The notes below the pieces were generated by a model. The model saw nothing but the letters and a program-made list of their open reading frames with translations. It was not told where the DNA came from and did no database searches. From Cylindrotheca closterium (taxonomy: Eukaryota; Bacillariophyta; Bacillariophyceae; Bacillariales; Bacillariaceae), in contig CAKOGP040002067.1 in the NCBI GenBank assembly GCA_933822405.4, forward strand, positions 1 through 10,307: a DNA stretch of 10,307 nucleotides, in the 5' to 3' direction. Both the position numbers and the translations under genes were made by a program. Positions 1 to 7,748 of this stretch are shown one piece after another (position 1 is the first letter of the stretch; each line of letters begins with the position of its first letter).

Positions 1-1
1 C

Positions 2-253
2 CTCCTACGATTCCTTCTTGCCGTCATCGTCACGGGCGCCCAGGCCAAGAAGGCGGAGGATGCAGAACCCAAGAAGCCACCGACCAAGGCCCTAGATGTG
101 CTGAGTGATAGCGAGTCGTCCGGTGACGGCGATGATGATGACAGTCCCCCGACCTTTGAGTGGACCACCATCATCAAAAAGTCTTTGGTTGCTTCCACTC
201 CAAAACCTGTGGAGGACAAGAAAGTCCCTCCTCATGGCACCCAAGTCTCCTGA
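2..253 (+). CDS. ORF1 of element A, upstream piece (partial, then frameshift)
   Basis: This frame is open from the window edge to TGA 251-253, so its start lies outside. It encodes about 83 residues: a hydrophobic stretch (LLRFLLAVIV), a Lys/Glu-rich segment, then a low-complexity acidic run (SDSESSGDGDDDD, about 104-142). The overlapping frame is not open before 105, so this frame is the coding one here. It runs into the 234-965 frame with a 20-nt overlap (ATG 234, TGA 251). The simplest reading is one ORF1 protein split by a single-base indel between about 215 and 250. Two truly separate proteins, or a programmed shift, are possible but not shown. I see no CCHC zinc knuckle in this piece. 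The sequence itself is not one I recognise. Confidence 0.6.
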   Translation, partial: LLRFLLAVIVTGAQAKKAEDAEPKKPPTKALDVLSDSESSGDGDDDDSPPTFEWTTIIKKSLVASTPKPVEDKKVPPHGTQVS

Positions 254-965
254 GGACGACGATGCCTGGATCGACCAGCTTGCTCAGATGGACCTCACCA
301 ACGACAGACCAAGCCCTCTGTTCGTCATGATCTTCCCAGCCAAGGAGGATGGATGCTACTTTGTGGTGGTTCGCCTGCGCTATCTCCCGCTTGCAATGAA
401 CGTGCTCGACAACCTGCCGTCCTTTCTCCAGTTTCACCTTGGCGAGTCATCGTTCCCCAATTTCATCCGAGTTATCAAGAACTGGTCCGCTACCGACCTC
501 GCCTACCCCGTGGAGATTCTCGAGGGCACTCTCCACATCGACATCCACGCCAAACATGTTTGGGATGTAGACGATGGCCTTTCCGTGATCGGTTTCCTTG
601 ACGATTGGAACGAGAGTCAGGCTCAGCTCCAGACCGCTCTCCAGACCATCAAGACCATTACTGACAAGAAGAACAGTTTGAACCGGGACTTACAGTCCGT
701 TCGTGACGATTTGGAGGCAATGAAGGCCGCCCAAGAGACTGCTGCTGCTAGGCCTGTTCCGATGCTCACAGTGGACGTCCCTACAGGTCCACCAGGCCAG
801 ACACGTGTCAGCACTACTACACTACTCAGTCCCTCGGCCCATGGCACTGCTCCACCGGCGACGGCTCATGAAACGGACGGAGAAGATGGGGAGGACCAAC
901 CCAATGCGTCCTCTCCTATGGACACCGGTCGTGGGGGTATCAGTACCCCCACGACGGGTCCATGA
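234..965 (+). CDS. ORF1 of element A, main piece: coiled-coil ORF1 protein
   Basis: This piece has 243 codons if it starts at ATG 234; the frame is open from 105, but 105 is GTG and the upstream reading belongs to the other frame. It has an acidic start (SPEDDDAW), a hydrophobic/aromatic globular part (about 315-600), and a Leu/Ile heptad-like segment at about 604-735 that looks like a coiled coil. A Pro/Thr/Ser-rich and acidic tail follows. Known ORF1 proteins of LINEs often multimerise through a coiled coil and bind element RNA; that role is inferred from position and the coiled coil, since I see no RNA-binding motif or CCHC knuckle. The stop TGA 963-965 overlaps the ATG of ORF2, and the last codons contain a perfect hairpin. 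It could be a family-specific ORF1 with no recognisable domain. Confidence 0.7.
   Translation: MAPKSPEDDDAWIDQLAQMDLTNDRPSPLFVMIFPAKEDGCYFVVVRLRYLPLAMNVLDNLPSFLQFHLGESSFPNFIRVIKNWSATDLAYPVEILEGTLHIDIHAKHVWDVDDGLSVIGFLDDWNESQAQLQTALQTIKTITDKKNSLNRDLQSVRDDLEAMKAAQETAAARPVPMLTVDVPTGPPGQTRVSTTTLLSPSAHGTAPPATAHETDGEDGEDQPNASSPMDTGRGGISTPTTGP
928..955 (+). other. Perfect 12-bp hairpin before the ORF1/ORF2 junction
   Basis: The arm GTCGTGGGGGTA (928-939) is the exact reverse complement of TACCCCCACGAC (944-955), with the loop TCAG. Beyond one mismatch (927/956), three more pairs extend the stem (924-926 with 957-959). It lies in the last codons of ORF1 and ends 6 nt before ATG 962. A role in ORF1 termination and ORF2 re-initiation, or in RNA packaging, is an inference. 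The two arms also encode the Gly/Thr/Pro end of ORF1. Confidence 0.85.
962..965 (+). promoter_or_regulatory. ATGA stop/start overlap between ORF1 and ORF2
   Basis: ATG 962-964 overlaps TGA 963-965, the ORF1 stop, in the -1 frame. The ORF1 frame carries a second stop (TAA 966-968) immediately after. Stop/start overlaps of this kind are known to drive termination-reinitiation of ORF2 in some LINEs, for example silkworm SART1. There is no other in-frame ATG ahead of the endonuclease N-terminus: in the main ORF2 frame the first ATG is at 1312, inside the domain. Confidence 0.7.
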
Positions 966-1075
966 TAAACAAAAGATCGCCTGCTGCTCGGTTGCGGCGG
1001 AACAGGCATAGATCGTTTATCACCAGCAACCGGTCAAGAGCGGCTCCACACACCTCCTCTCTTGATTCCCTTTAA
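962..1075 (+). CDS. ORF2 of element A, N-terminal leader piece before frameshift
   Basis: There are 37 codons from the ATG that overlaps the ORF1 stop to TAA 1073-1075. The peptide is strongly basic (for example RLRRNRHRS). The main ORF2 frame is closed until TGA 1063-1065 and open from 1066, so the two frames share only 1066-1072. The change fits one base missing in the run TTCCCTTT. I infer that this is the real N-terminus of ORF2. The alternative, initiation at a non-ATG codon after 1066, cannot be excluded. Confidence 0.55.
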   Translation: MINKRSPAARLRRNRHRSFITSNRSRAAPHTSSLDSL

Positions 1076-4000
1076 GTTCCTTCCTTCCAGGAGATGGTTT
1101 TGGTGACAACCATCTTGTTCGTGCACAGGGTTCCGCCCGACTCGCCTTCCAGAATATTAACACTATTCCCGATGAGTCAGACGACCCTAAACAAGCACAA
1201 CTCAACCACTGGATTCGAAGTGAATGTGTGGACTTTTTACTTCTGGCTGAATTGAACAAATTCTGGCCAGCAATTACACCAACCAACCGATGGCGTGAAC
1301 GTGCCAGCACTATGGCTAGGAAGGGGGAAGGTTTCCATTTGGCGGTGGCCTACAATACCCATCAGCCACGGGCGGCCCATTCTACCACTCAATTTGGGGG
1401 CTGCTCGACTTCTGCCTTCAACAAAGTATCTCACCGAGTCAGGTCCAGTGGCGACGATAGCTTGGGGCGATGGGCTTGGATACGTCTTCAGGGCCGAACA
1501 CGAGGCGTTGGCCAGCGCGACTTGGTGGTGATCTCTGCCTACCGACCAAACCCACCGAACGACGGGCATCAAACAGTGTGGTTCCAACATAAGGCCCACT
1601 TCAGCCGCACCAACCGCGATGCAGAACCCAGGGAAGCTTTCATCAAGGACCTCTCGACGGCAATCAACAAATGGCGCAACGGAGGCTGCTCTATCATCTT
1701 GGGCATCGATGCCAACGATGACTTATCCTCCTACTCCCCGAAGTCTTTCCGTTTTCGGATGAGCGAAGTAGGACTGGTCGAGGCGATCCAGTCCAAGCAC
1801 CCAGGGTCCCATCAGGCCACTTACCAGCGGAACCTCCGTGGGTATCCGATTGACGGCATCTTCGCGACGCCTGACGTGCCCATCCTGGCCGCCGGGTACT
1901 ACCCTTTTGACGAACACGTCGCCTCCGACCACCGGGGCCTGTGGATCGACTTTGACTTGAACAGTCTCCTTGGCGGACACCAACCTACGAAATCCACCCA
2001 TGTTCCACGCCGGCTGGTGATGCACAACAAACGGGTGGTTCAACGATACGTCCAATTGGCGGAGCAGGGTTATATGCGGTACAATATTCCGGGTCGTCTC
2101 TCTACCCTAGGATTCGATGTTGCCCGACAGCAGGGCGGCATCACCAAATTCCAGGCGGTCAGATTAGATCGGATACACGCTGATGCCTACACAGTTCGAC
2201 GGTTGGCGGAACAGAACTGCAGGAAGTTGTCGATGGGTGGGGCAGAATGGTCTCCTAAAGGCCAATCCATTCGGGATCGGATCACCTTGTGGCGCCTTCT
2301 CCTCAACGGCCGACGTCAGCGCCGGGTGAGCTCCAGGAAGGTTCGCGGCCTGCTGCTCAAGACGAACAAGCCCTTGGCCTGGAAGTTGACCACAGCCAAA
2401 CTTGAGTCCCACCTCACCCAAGACCTTGGTCAATATAGAGACGCCAAGAGGGGCCTCACTTCTAAATGGCGGAAGGCTCATGTCACTACTCGTACCCAGA
2501 GCATTGCTAAAGTCCGCCACAAGACGGCACGCCGACTAGAACGATATCACTGCTTAAGGTCCATGAAGCAACGCGAGGAGACTCGTCGGAGGCGCAAGGC
2601 TCGTTCCTCCGGTTTGTCTGGCGGTCTAAGGGCCATCCAAGTCGAACTGGAGGACAGCTCTGGCAATTGTCGGTTACAGACCATTACTGACCCGACGTCG
2701 GTCAAAGATGGATGCATGCAAGAAAATAGGGCCAGGTATCAACAAACCCAGACCCCACATCCAACTCCTCCCATGTCTGAGCCTCTCTACACTATGTTCA
2801 CGGGCCCCGACGCCGACAACAACCAACAACTTCTTCTGGAGGGCAAACTCCCCATCCCTGGTGGCCTGGCTTACCCTACCCAAGCCTTCCTTCGCCACTG
2901 TCGACTGCACGACAGTTATCGGCCTCGTCCTTTCCCTTTGACGGTTGAAGAGCACGTGGACTTTTGGAGTCGCACCCCTGAGAACAAGGGTTCTGAGCCC
3001 CACGGCCTCCACAATGGCCACTTCAAGGCAGGCGCCCTTTCGGAACTGTTGGCTTCTTGTGATACGGCGTTTCGAGACCTTCCACTCCGTTTAGGCCATG
3101 TCCCGGAACTCTGGAAGAACCTGATGAACTTCGCGATTGAGAAGAAGCCTGGCGACTTCCGCCCGCAGGGGATGCGGACCATCCAGCTGTTCAACTCGGA
3201 GGCTCAAGCCAACTACAAGAAGGCGGGTTGGGCTGCAATGAAGAATGCTGAGGAGGATGACATCATCCCTAAAGGACAGTGTGGGTCACGAAAGCAGCAC
3301 CAGTCCATTGATCTAGCCCTTTCCAAACGATTGATCTGGGACTCGCTCATCCTGGAACAACGGTCTTCCGGCTGGATCTCGAACGACGCGAAGTCTTGCT
3401 TCGATCGCATCGTTCACTGGGTAGCGAAGACGGCCTTGCGGAGATTCGGCCTGCCGGTCACTGTCACCAACCTAATGTTCGATATCTTGGCCAAGGCTAA
3501 ACACAGGGTCCGAACTGGCTTTGGCGACTCGGATCGGACCTTTGGGCCCACTGGCGATGTTCCCTTCCAAGGCTGCGGTCAAGGCAACGGCGCAGGCCCT
3601 TGCATCTGGGTTGCAATCAGTGCCATCCTCATTGACGCCATGGAGGCCGAGGGATTTGGGTACAAGAGCCGAACTGCCCTCACTAACGAGGAGTTCTTCG
3701 CTTCGTGCTTCTGCTTCGTTGATGACACCGATGTCATGGAGTCCAACGACAACGTGGAGACGACTGGCGAAGACCTCCTCCCTTTGGTACAATCGGCTTT
3801 GGACCTTTGGTCGGGTGGCATCAGTGCCACTGGTGCCGCTTTCCGCCCCTACAGCCGCCGCCGTCGCCGATTGTTACAGCCCCTTGGACCGTTATCTGAT
3901 TCGCTGGACCGCTGGACCTGGCTCCTCTCTCGCACCTCTTCAATCCTCTTCCATCGGACGGCCTCCAACTTGTCAATCTACCGACCCATCAACTCGCGTT

Positions 4001-5091
4001 CTCATAAGACCTTCCGCAGGGATCTTCATCACACCTGGACGGGAACCCTTCCCGGGGACGTCCAAAGGGCATCAGTAAACCTTTACCCACGGACATCCTA
4101 CGTAACTGCCACGGGCACAGCCCCTGTAGATCCACCAGATCCGGAGTCCTTGCCGGCCTTGATCCTTCACATCTGGAGGGAATTGGCAGCTGACATGGAC
4201 GACGATTGGGGATGGGTCCCGGAATACATCTACATTGAGGGTGACGAACAAGTCCTACTGGAGGCACTGGAGAAGGGAAAGCTATGGGTGATCAGCGACG
4301 GCTCCTTCAAGCAACAAGTGGGCACAGCAGCAGTCCAGCTACGGACTAGACGTGGAGGACACGTCATCTGGATCAAGTGCCGTACACCTGGTAAACGAGA
4401 GGATCAGAGTGCGTACCGGAGTGAACTTATTGGTCTGTTAGCTGGTATCTTGGTGGCTTCTTGGCTCCGCCTACGCCTACAGTCCCTCGCCAAACCACGA
4501 GTCCGTGTGGCGTGTGATGGGATCGCCGCGCTTCGCCAGGCCTTCTCTACTTGGCCGTTGTCCCCAACTGCTCCACACTTTGATCTCTTGTCCTCCATCC
4601 GCGAGGCCCTCCGAGTTTCCAACATCTCCTGGGCCGAACAACACGTTGGCGGCCATGCTGACCGAACCAAGACATGGCGACAGATGTCTTGGTGGGAACA
4701 ACGGAACTCCGAAGTGGACGACATTGCCCAGGGCTACGCCGACGAGCTGATATCCACCAACAACATGATCGCCACCAACCCAAAGTTCTTCTCCAAACCC
4801 TGTGCGATCTACATTGACAATGAGAGGGTCTCCTGCCTGGCCTTGGAATCGGTCGACAAAGCCGTAATCCGCACCCCTAACAACCAGCCCCAAACCGAGA
4901 CTCTGTGGTATTGCCTCCACGGTATGTCTTCTTCCGCCCTCACCCAAGTCTGCGAGGCCCAACTCCGCCTTGGCCCCCAATGCCTCCTCGAAGGCCTTCT
5001 CGTCCACGGCTGGGCCGACCTCCAGCAACAATTCTACCGCTCTCGCGGTAGTCGCCGATCCGGTAACCTGTGGGCTGCCAATCTATCTTGA
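1066..5091 (+). CDS. ORF2 of element A: endonuclease-RT-RNase H polyprotein (internally deleted)
   Basis: This frame is open for 1341 codons.
Endonuclease (about 1141-1965): Asn in QNIN (1150-1161), Glu in LLLAELN (1249-1251), GIDAN (1702-1716), IDGIFA (about 1849-1866) and SDH (1924-1932), which are the EEP-family metal and phosphate residues.
Basic linker: about 2270-2620.
RT (about 2700-3850): entry motif SEPHGLHNGH (2992-3021), motif A NDAKSCFDRI with Asp 3385 and 3403, motif B FQGCGQGNGAGP (3565-3600), motif C FVDDTD (3715-3732).
RNase H: Asp 4297, Glu 4423, Asp 4516, Asp 4717, all four acidic residues kept.
So both catalytic centres look intact. The RT thumb/connection and the zinc knuckle seen in B are missing. 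TGA 5089-5091 sits inside sequence still homologous to B (next in-frame residues QLILIG, against QLIRIG in B), so it is probably premature. The N-terminus should connect to ATG 962 through a one-base shift. Confidence 0.92.
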   Translation, partial: FPLSSFLPGDGFGDNHLVRAQGSARLAFQNINTIPDESDDPKQAQLNHWIRSECVDFLLLAELNKFWPAITPTNRWRERASTMARKGEGFHLAVAYNTHQPRAAHSTTQFGGCSTSAFNKVSHRVRSSGDDSLGRWAWIRLQGRTRGVGQRDLVVISAYRPNPPNDGHQTVWFQHKAHFSRTNRDAEPREAFIKDLSTAINKWRNGGCSIILGIDANDDLSSYSPKSFRFRMSEVGLVEAIQSKHPGSHQATYQRNLRGYPIDGIFATPDVPILAAGYYPFDEHVASDHRGLWIDFDLNSLLGGHQPTKSTHVPRRLVMHNKRVVQRYVQLAEQGYMRYNIPGRLSTLGFDVARQQGGITKFQAVRLDRIHADAYTVRRLAEQNCRKLSMGGAEWSPKGQSIRDRITLWRLLLNGRRQRRVSSRKVRGLLLKTNKPLAWKLTTAKLESHLTQDLGQYRDAKRGLTSKWRKAHVTTRTQSIAKVRHKTARRLERYHCLRSMKQREETRRRRKARSSGLSGGLRAIQVELEDSSGNCRLQTITDPTSVKDGCMQENRARYQQTQTPHPTPPMSEPLYTMFTGPDADNNQQLLLEGKLPIPGGLAYPTQAFLRHCRLHDSYRPRPFPLTVEEHVDFWSRTPENKGSEPHGLHNGHFKAGALSELLASCDTAFRDLPLRLGHVPELWKNLMNFAIEKKPGDFRPQGMRTIQLFNSEAQANYKKAGWAAMKNAEEDDIIPKGQCGSRKQHQSIDLALSKRLIWDSLILEQRSSGWISNDAKSCFDRIVHWVAKTALRRFGLPVTVTNLMFDILAKAKHRVRTGFGDSDRTFGPTGDVPFQGCGQGNGAGPCIWVAISAILIDAMEAEGFGYKSRTALTNEEFFASCFCFVDDTDVMESNDNVETTGEDLLPLVQSALDLWSGGISATGAAFRPYSRRRRRLLQPLGPLSDSLDRWTWLLSRTSSILFHRTASNLSIYRPINSRSHKTFRRDLHHTWTGTLPGDVQRASVNLYPRTSYVTATGTAPVDPPDPESLPALILHIWRELAADMDDDWGWVPEYIYIEGDEQVLLEALEKGKLWVISDGSFKQQVGTAAVQLRTRRGGHVIWIKCRTPGKREDQSAYRSELIGLLAGILVASWLRLRLQSLAKPRVRVACDGIAALRQAFSTWPLSPTAPHFDLLSSIREALRVSNISWAEQHVGGHADRTKTWRQMSWWEQRNSEVDDIAQGYADELISTNNMIATNPKFFSKPCAIYIDNERVSCLALESVDKAVIRTPNNQPQTETLWYCLHGMSSSALTQVCEAQLRLGPQCLLEGLLVHGWADLQQQFYRSRGSRRSGNLWAANLS
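2295..2421 (+). repeat. Segment of A shared with copy C (direct repeat)
   Basis: This segment of the basic linker between endonuclease and RT matches 10181-10307 without gaps. By hand count 7 of 127 positions differ, and five of the seven differences change the amino acid. Confidence 0.9.
3850..3870 (+). other. Junction of the ~1.0 kb in-frame deletion in A's ORF2
   Basis: Upstream, ATGAAFRP (to 3849) aligns with ATGGAIRP of B (to 6291). Downstream, RRRL..PLG (from about 3862) aligns with RRRLSSPLG of B (from 7329), and WTW..S...ILFH aligns with WKW..S...TLFH. In B the two points are 1046 nt apart (6292 to 7338); in A they are 21 nt apart. A therefore lacks about 1025 nt, which covers the region after the RT palm (thumb and connection). 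The local sequence is a CGC/CGT run. Confidence 0.8.
4930..4950 (+). other. Junction of the ~0.33 kb in-frame deletion removing the zinc knuckle in A
   Basis: A reads TLWYCLHGM (to about 4926) and then Q..CEAQLRLG..CLLEGL (from about 4945). In B the matching parts are VDWLSLARAM (to about 8478) and Q..ISSQAKLG..GLLEGL (from about 8818), separated by about 340 nt that encode the CPRC...H...C knuckle. The exact junction is uncertain by some codons because the flanks are diverged. Confidence 0.65.
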
Positions 5092-5120
5092 CAGCTCATC
5101 CTTATCGGTAAAGGCATGTG

Positions 5121-5137
5121 GAAGCATCGCAATGATG
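5121..5137 (+). repeat. Left target-site duplication of element B (17 bp)
   Basis: GAAGCATCGCAATGATG occurs here and identically at 9778-9794, on either side of element B. The bases outside differ on both sides. Removing B and one copy joins A's ORF2 coding sequence in frame (KHRND followed by VFHSDD), which aligns with KDRNRLAHSED of B. Confidence 0.95.
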
Positions 5138-6449
5138 AAACGCCTTGTGGAGGAAGGCTGCATGCAAGAGAACTGTCTAGGGTATGACCAGACGCGCTAC
5201 CCCTACCCCACCCCACCAATGACTGAACCTTTGTACTCCGACTTCAATGGCCCTAACGCAGAACAGAACAGCAAAGCATTGCTCCAGGGCCTCTATGAAG
5301 TTGAGACATCGGACCCTTATTAGGCGTCATTCATTGACCATTGTCGACGGCCGGAGGGCTTGGACGACCAACCACTGGAGGTGGACCTGGAGGACCATGT
5401 TAGCTTCTGGCGTAAGATGGGGGAACATAAAGGCTCGGAACCACACGGTCTGCATAATGGACATTACAAAGCGGGCGCAGCATCAAACCTACTTGCTTGC
5501 TGCGACACGATCTTTTGCTCTATCCCTTTTGCAACAGGATTTGTCCCAGCCCAATGGTGCCATTTGCTCAATTTTGCGATTGAAAAGAAACCAGGCAAGA
5601 TTCGAGTGGACCTGATGCGCACGATCCAAATGATGAACTCTGAACTCCAAGCCAACAACAAAAGGGTGGGGAAATCGGCCATGGCCTATGCCGAGAAACA
5701 CAAACTGATCCCATCAGGGCAACACGGTTCTCGCAAGCGTCACCAGGCCATCGATCTGGCCCTTACTAAGCGGCTCACTTGGGACCTTCTACATCTGCAA
5801 TGCCGTCCCGCCGGTGGATATCCAATGATGCCAAGTCCTGCTTTGACCGCATTGTCCACTGGGTGGCAATCATTAGCCTGATGCGCTTTGGGATTCAATG
5901 GCGTACCCTTCGCTCCATGTTTGTCACCCTGATGAAGTCTAAACACCGGGTGCGTACGGGGTTTGGTGATTCCGACCGTGTCTTTACTCCTCCGACCCTG
6001 ATCCCATTCCAAGGATGTGGACAAGGCAATGGGGCAGGACCTCCTGTCTGGGTGGCAATTAGCTCCATTCTCTTGGGGATGATGATTAGCAAAGGCTTTG
6101 GCTTTGACTTTCTTATGTCAATATCTTGGGCTCCGCTCTTGGCCGATTGCTTTTGTTTTGTCGATGACACTGATGTCTGCCAAGCTGCACCATCTCCTGA
6201 CCAGTCTGGGGAATCTATTGTCCCAGCGGTGGCCAAAGCACTGCAATGGTGGTCCAACGGCGTCCGCCTTACTGGTGGCGCCATCCGACCAGATAAATCC
6301 TTTTGGTATCTGATTGACTTCAAGTGGAACTTGCAACAAGGTGTATGGCAATTCCGGAAGAAGCGAGATTTTAAACCATCTCTTCTTCCAACAGGCATGT
6401 CGGAATTGCGGTTGAATTGGATGATCTGGATGGCACCTCTGTGCATCTA
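5138..6449 (+). pseudogene. Element B ORF2, reverse transcriptase part (broken)
   Basis: Codons run in frame 2 from the insertion edge, with TAG 5321-5323 inside an otherwise conserved stretch, to about 5810. A one-base shift then moves the reading to frame 1, which ends at TAA 6448-6450; homology leaves that frame at about 6395. Conserved parts are PTPPM.EPLY, SEPHGLHNGHYKAG (entry motif), NFAIEKKPG, GSRKRHQAIDLAL, motif A NDAKSCFDRI (Asp 5827), motif B FQGCGQGNGAGP (6007-6042), motif C FVDDTD (6157-6174) and then TGGAIRPDKSFWYLIDFKW. All RT catalytic residues are present, so only the reading frame is damaged. The part after motif C is absent from A. Confidence 0.9.
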
Positions 6450-7748
6450 AAGTGGCTCGAAGCGGATGAATTGGCCAAGACGTTGGGTATTCTGATGTCC
6501 CCCTGCTCCAACAGTAAAGCTCAACTCGTGGTTATGCAAGGGAAGGCAAAAGCATGGGCGGACCAGATCCAACCTAGTTTCCTCCAACAATATGATGTCC
6601 TTCCTCTCCTTTGCACCACAATCCAGAAGACTTTGGAGTACCCAATGGCGCTCACCTTCTTCTCTCCACAGGAGTGGGACCAGATACTATCCCCAGTGCT
6701 CCGGGCGTCACTGCCCAAGGCTGGTATCTGCCGCAACTTTCCTCGTGCTATGGTCTACGCCCCCATTGCACTCCAGGGAGTGGGTGTTCCCCATCCGTAC
6801 GGCCTCCAAGTCATCAAGCACTTGGACATGCTACTTCGCCATCCGGCTAACCAGACCAAAACGGGCGCCTTCTTGGAGGCAGTCCTCCAGGCACATCAGC
6901 TCAAGACCGGTACCTCCTATGGCCTCTTCCAACAAGTCTATTCCAACACCTCCATCCTGGCCTCTGATATGTGGGCCAAGCGGACCTGGAGTGAACTTGA
7001 TTCTCTCTCCATACATCTGGAGTTTGATTCTCCCTCCCTCCAACCAATGCGCCAAGGGGATCAACTGTTAGTGGACTTGTTCATTGACTCTTTGGTGGAT
7101 CAGCATACATTGAAATGGCTCAACTGGTGTCGGATCTTCCTTCACGCTGTCACTCTCTCCGATATTGTGAATGCTGAAGGGACAGCGATCACTCTGGACG
7201 CATGGAAAGGGATACGAGCAGATTACCTTGCTGACAGGTACCAATGGCCCCGTACTGCTCGTCCGTCTAATCAGTGGTGGACTATGTGGCAGCAATGGAT
7301 TTCTACTCACCTGACAGGCCACTCCAACCGACGCCGCCTCAGCTCCCCGTTAGGCCTGTGGCACTCAGCTGACTTGTCCTGGAAGTGGCAATACTCCCCC
7401 TCTACCAATACCCTGTTCCACCACGAGGGTCAGATATGGATCCCATCTGAGCCTACTTCCTCCACCAGCCGCCAGCGCACCTTCTACTTGCCTCGCCACT
7501 TCAACCTTGATCTCCCACCTCTACCAGTGAACACTGTCCGCGCCTTGGTCTCTGTCTTCTCTAGCCGGTCTCCAAGCCACAAGAGCCGGGTCCTCCTCCA
7601 CTCTACTGGCCCACACCAACCAGCCGAAACACCTCACCAACCCGCCGAAACACCTGCCCCCCATCTTCCATCCTTGATCTTTGGCACCAATTTGGCAGTC
7701 TGGCTGAGTCAGGTTCTCACGGCTGGGTTCCAGAGGTCATTACCTTGA
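6396..7748 (+). pseudogene. Element B ORF2, RT thumb/connection region
   Basis: This frame 3 block has no internal stop up to TGA 7746-7748. It covers the region between RT palm and RNase H that A has lost. Readable features are LDDLDG...LKWLEADELAKTLGILM, a stretch rich in Trp and Leu (SWKWQYS, TLFHH), and a Pro-rich hinge with a 7-residue tandem repeat (7614-7655). From about 7660-7718 the homology moves to frame 2, where LWHQFGSLAESGSHGWVPE matches IW..LAAD...WGWVPE of A. The position suggests thumb and connection domains of the RT; no catalytic motif is expected. It is not a separate gene, since no start or spacing suggests one. Confidence 0.8.
7614..7655 (+). repeat. Two-copy 21-bp tandem repeat (7 codons)
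   Basis: Units 7614-7634 and 7635-7655 differ at one base and each encodes HQPAETP in frame 3 of element B. They lie in the Pro-rich hinge before RNase H. This looks like an in-frame tandem duplication in a tolerant linker. Confidence 0.9.

Larger units (their letters stand above)
1..5137 (+). mobile_element. Element A, 5' segment: APE-RT-RNase H non-LTR retrotransposon
   Basis: This is the larger part of a LINE-type element that begins upstream of the window. It holds ORF1, an ATGA junction and most of ORF2 on the plus strand, with no long terminal repeats visible. The domain order endonuclease, RT, RNase H is that of the I-like group of non-LTR elements; I cannot assign a clade. The segment ends at 5137 because element B inserted there. 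The missing C-terminal codons are found at 9795-10062, directly after the second copy of the 17-bp target-site duplication. Lesions seen: a frameshift in ORF1 (about 215-250), a frameshift at 1066-1072, two in-frame internal deletions, a TGA at 5089-5091 and a frameshift near 9830. Confidence 0.93.

Noticed and set aside
1066..1076. CCCTTTA (1068-1074) as a -1 programmed frameshift heptamer for ORF2.
   Set aside because: The heptamer is in phase with the endonuclease frame, not with the incoming leader frame, so slippage there would not produce the required change.
966..1090. An intron between ORF1 and ORF2, because a pyrimidine-rich stretch ending in CAG at 1088-1090 looks like a 3' splice site.
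   Set aside because: No good donor is seen between 962 and 1060. The ATGA start and a one-base shift explain the frames more simply, and LINE RNAs are normally unspliced.
3715..3732. FVDDTD in place of the usual F/YADD in RT motif C, as a sign of an inactive enzyme.
   Set aside because: Both A and B have it, and I recall it as normal for this algal RT group. The two catalytic Asp residues are kept.
3521..4078. A 185-codon plus-strand frame overlapping the RT of A.
   Set aside because: It is the +1 shadow of the RT and RNase H-linker codons. The real frame carries motifs B and C.
4477..5031. A 184-codon minus-strand frame opposite A's RNase H and C-terminus.
   Set aside because: It is the antisense shadow of a high-GC coding region, with no recognisable motif.
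5895..6446. A 183-codon minus-strand frame opposite B's RT.
   Set aside because: It mirrors the conserved RT codons and disappears where the sense frame shifts.
6592..7071. A 159-codon plus-strand frame within B.
   Set aside because: It is an alternative frame of the connection region. The frame 3 reading matches A outside the deleted part and is the coding one.
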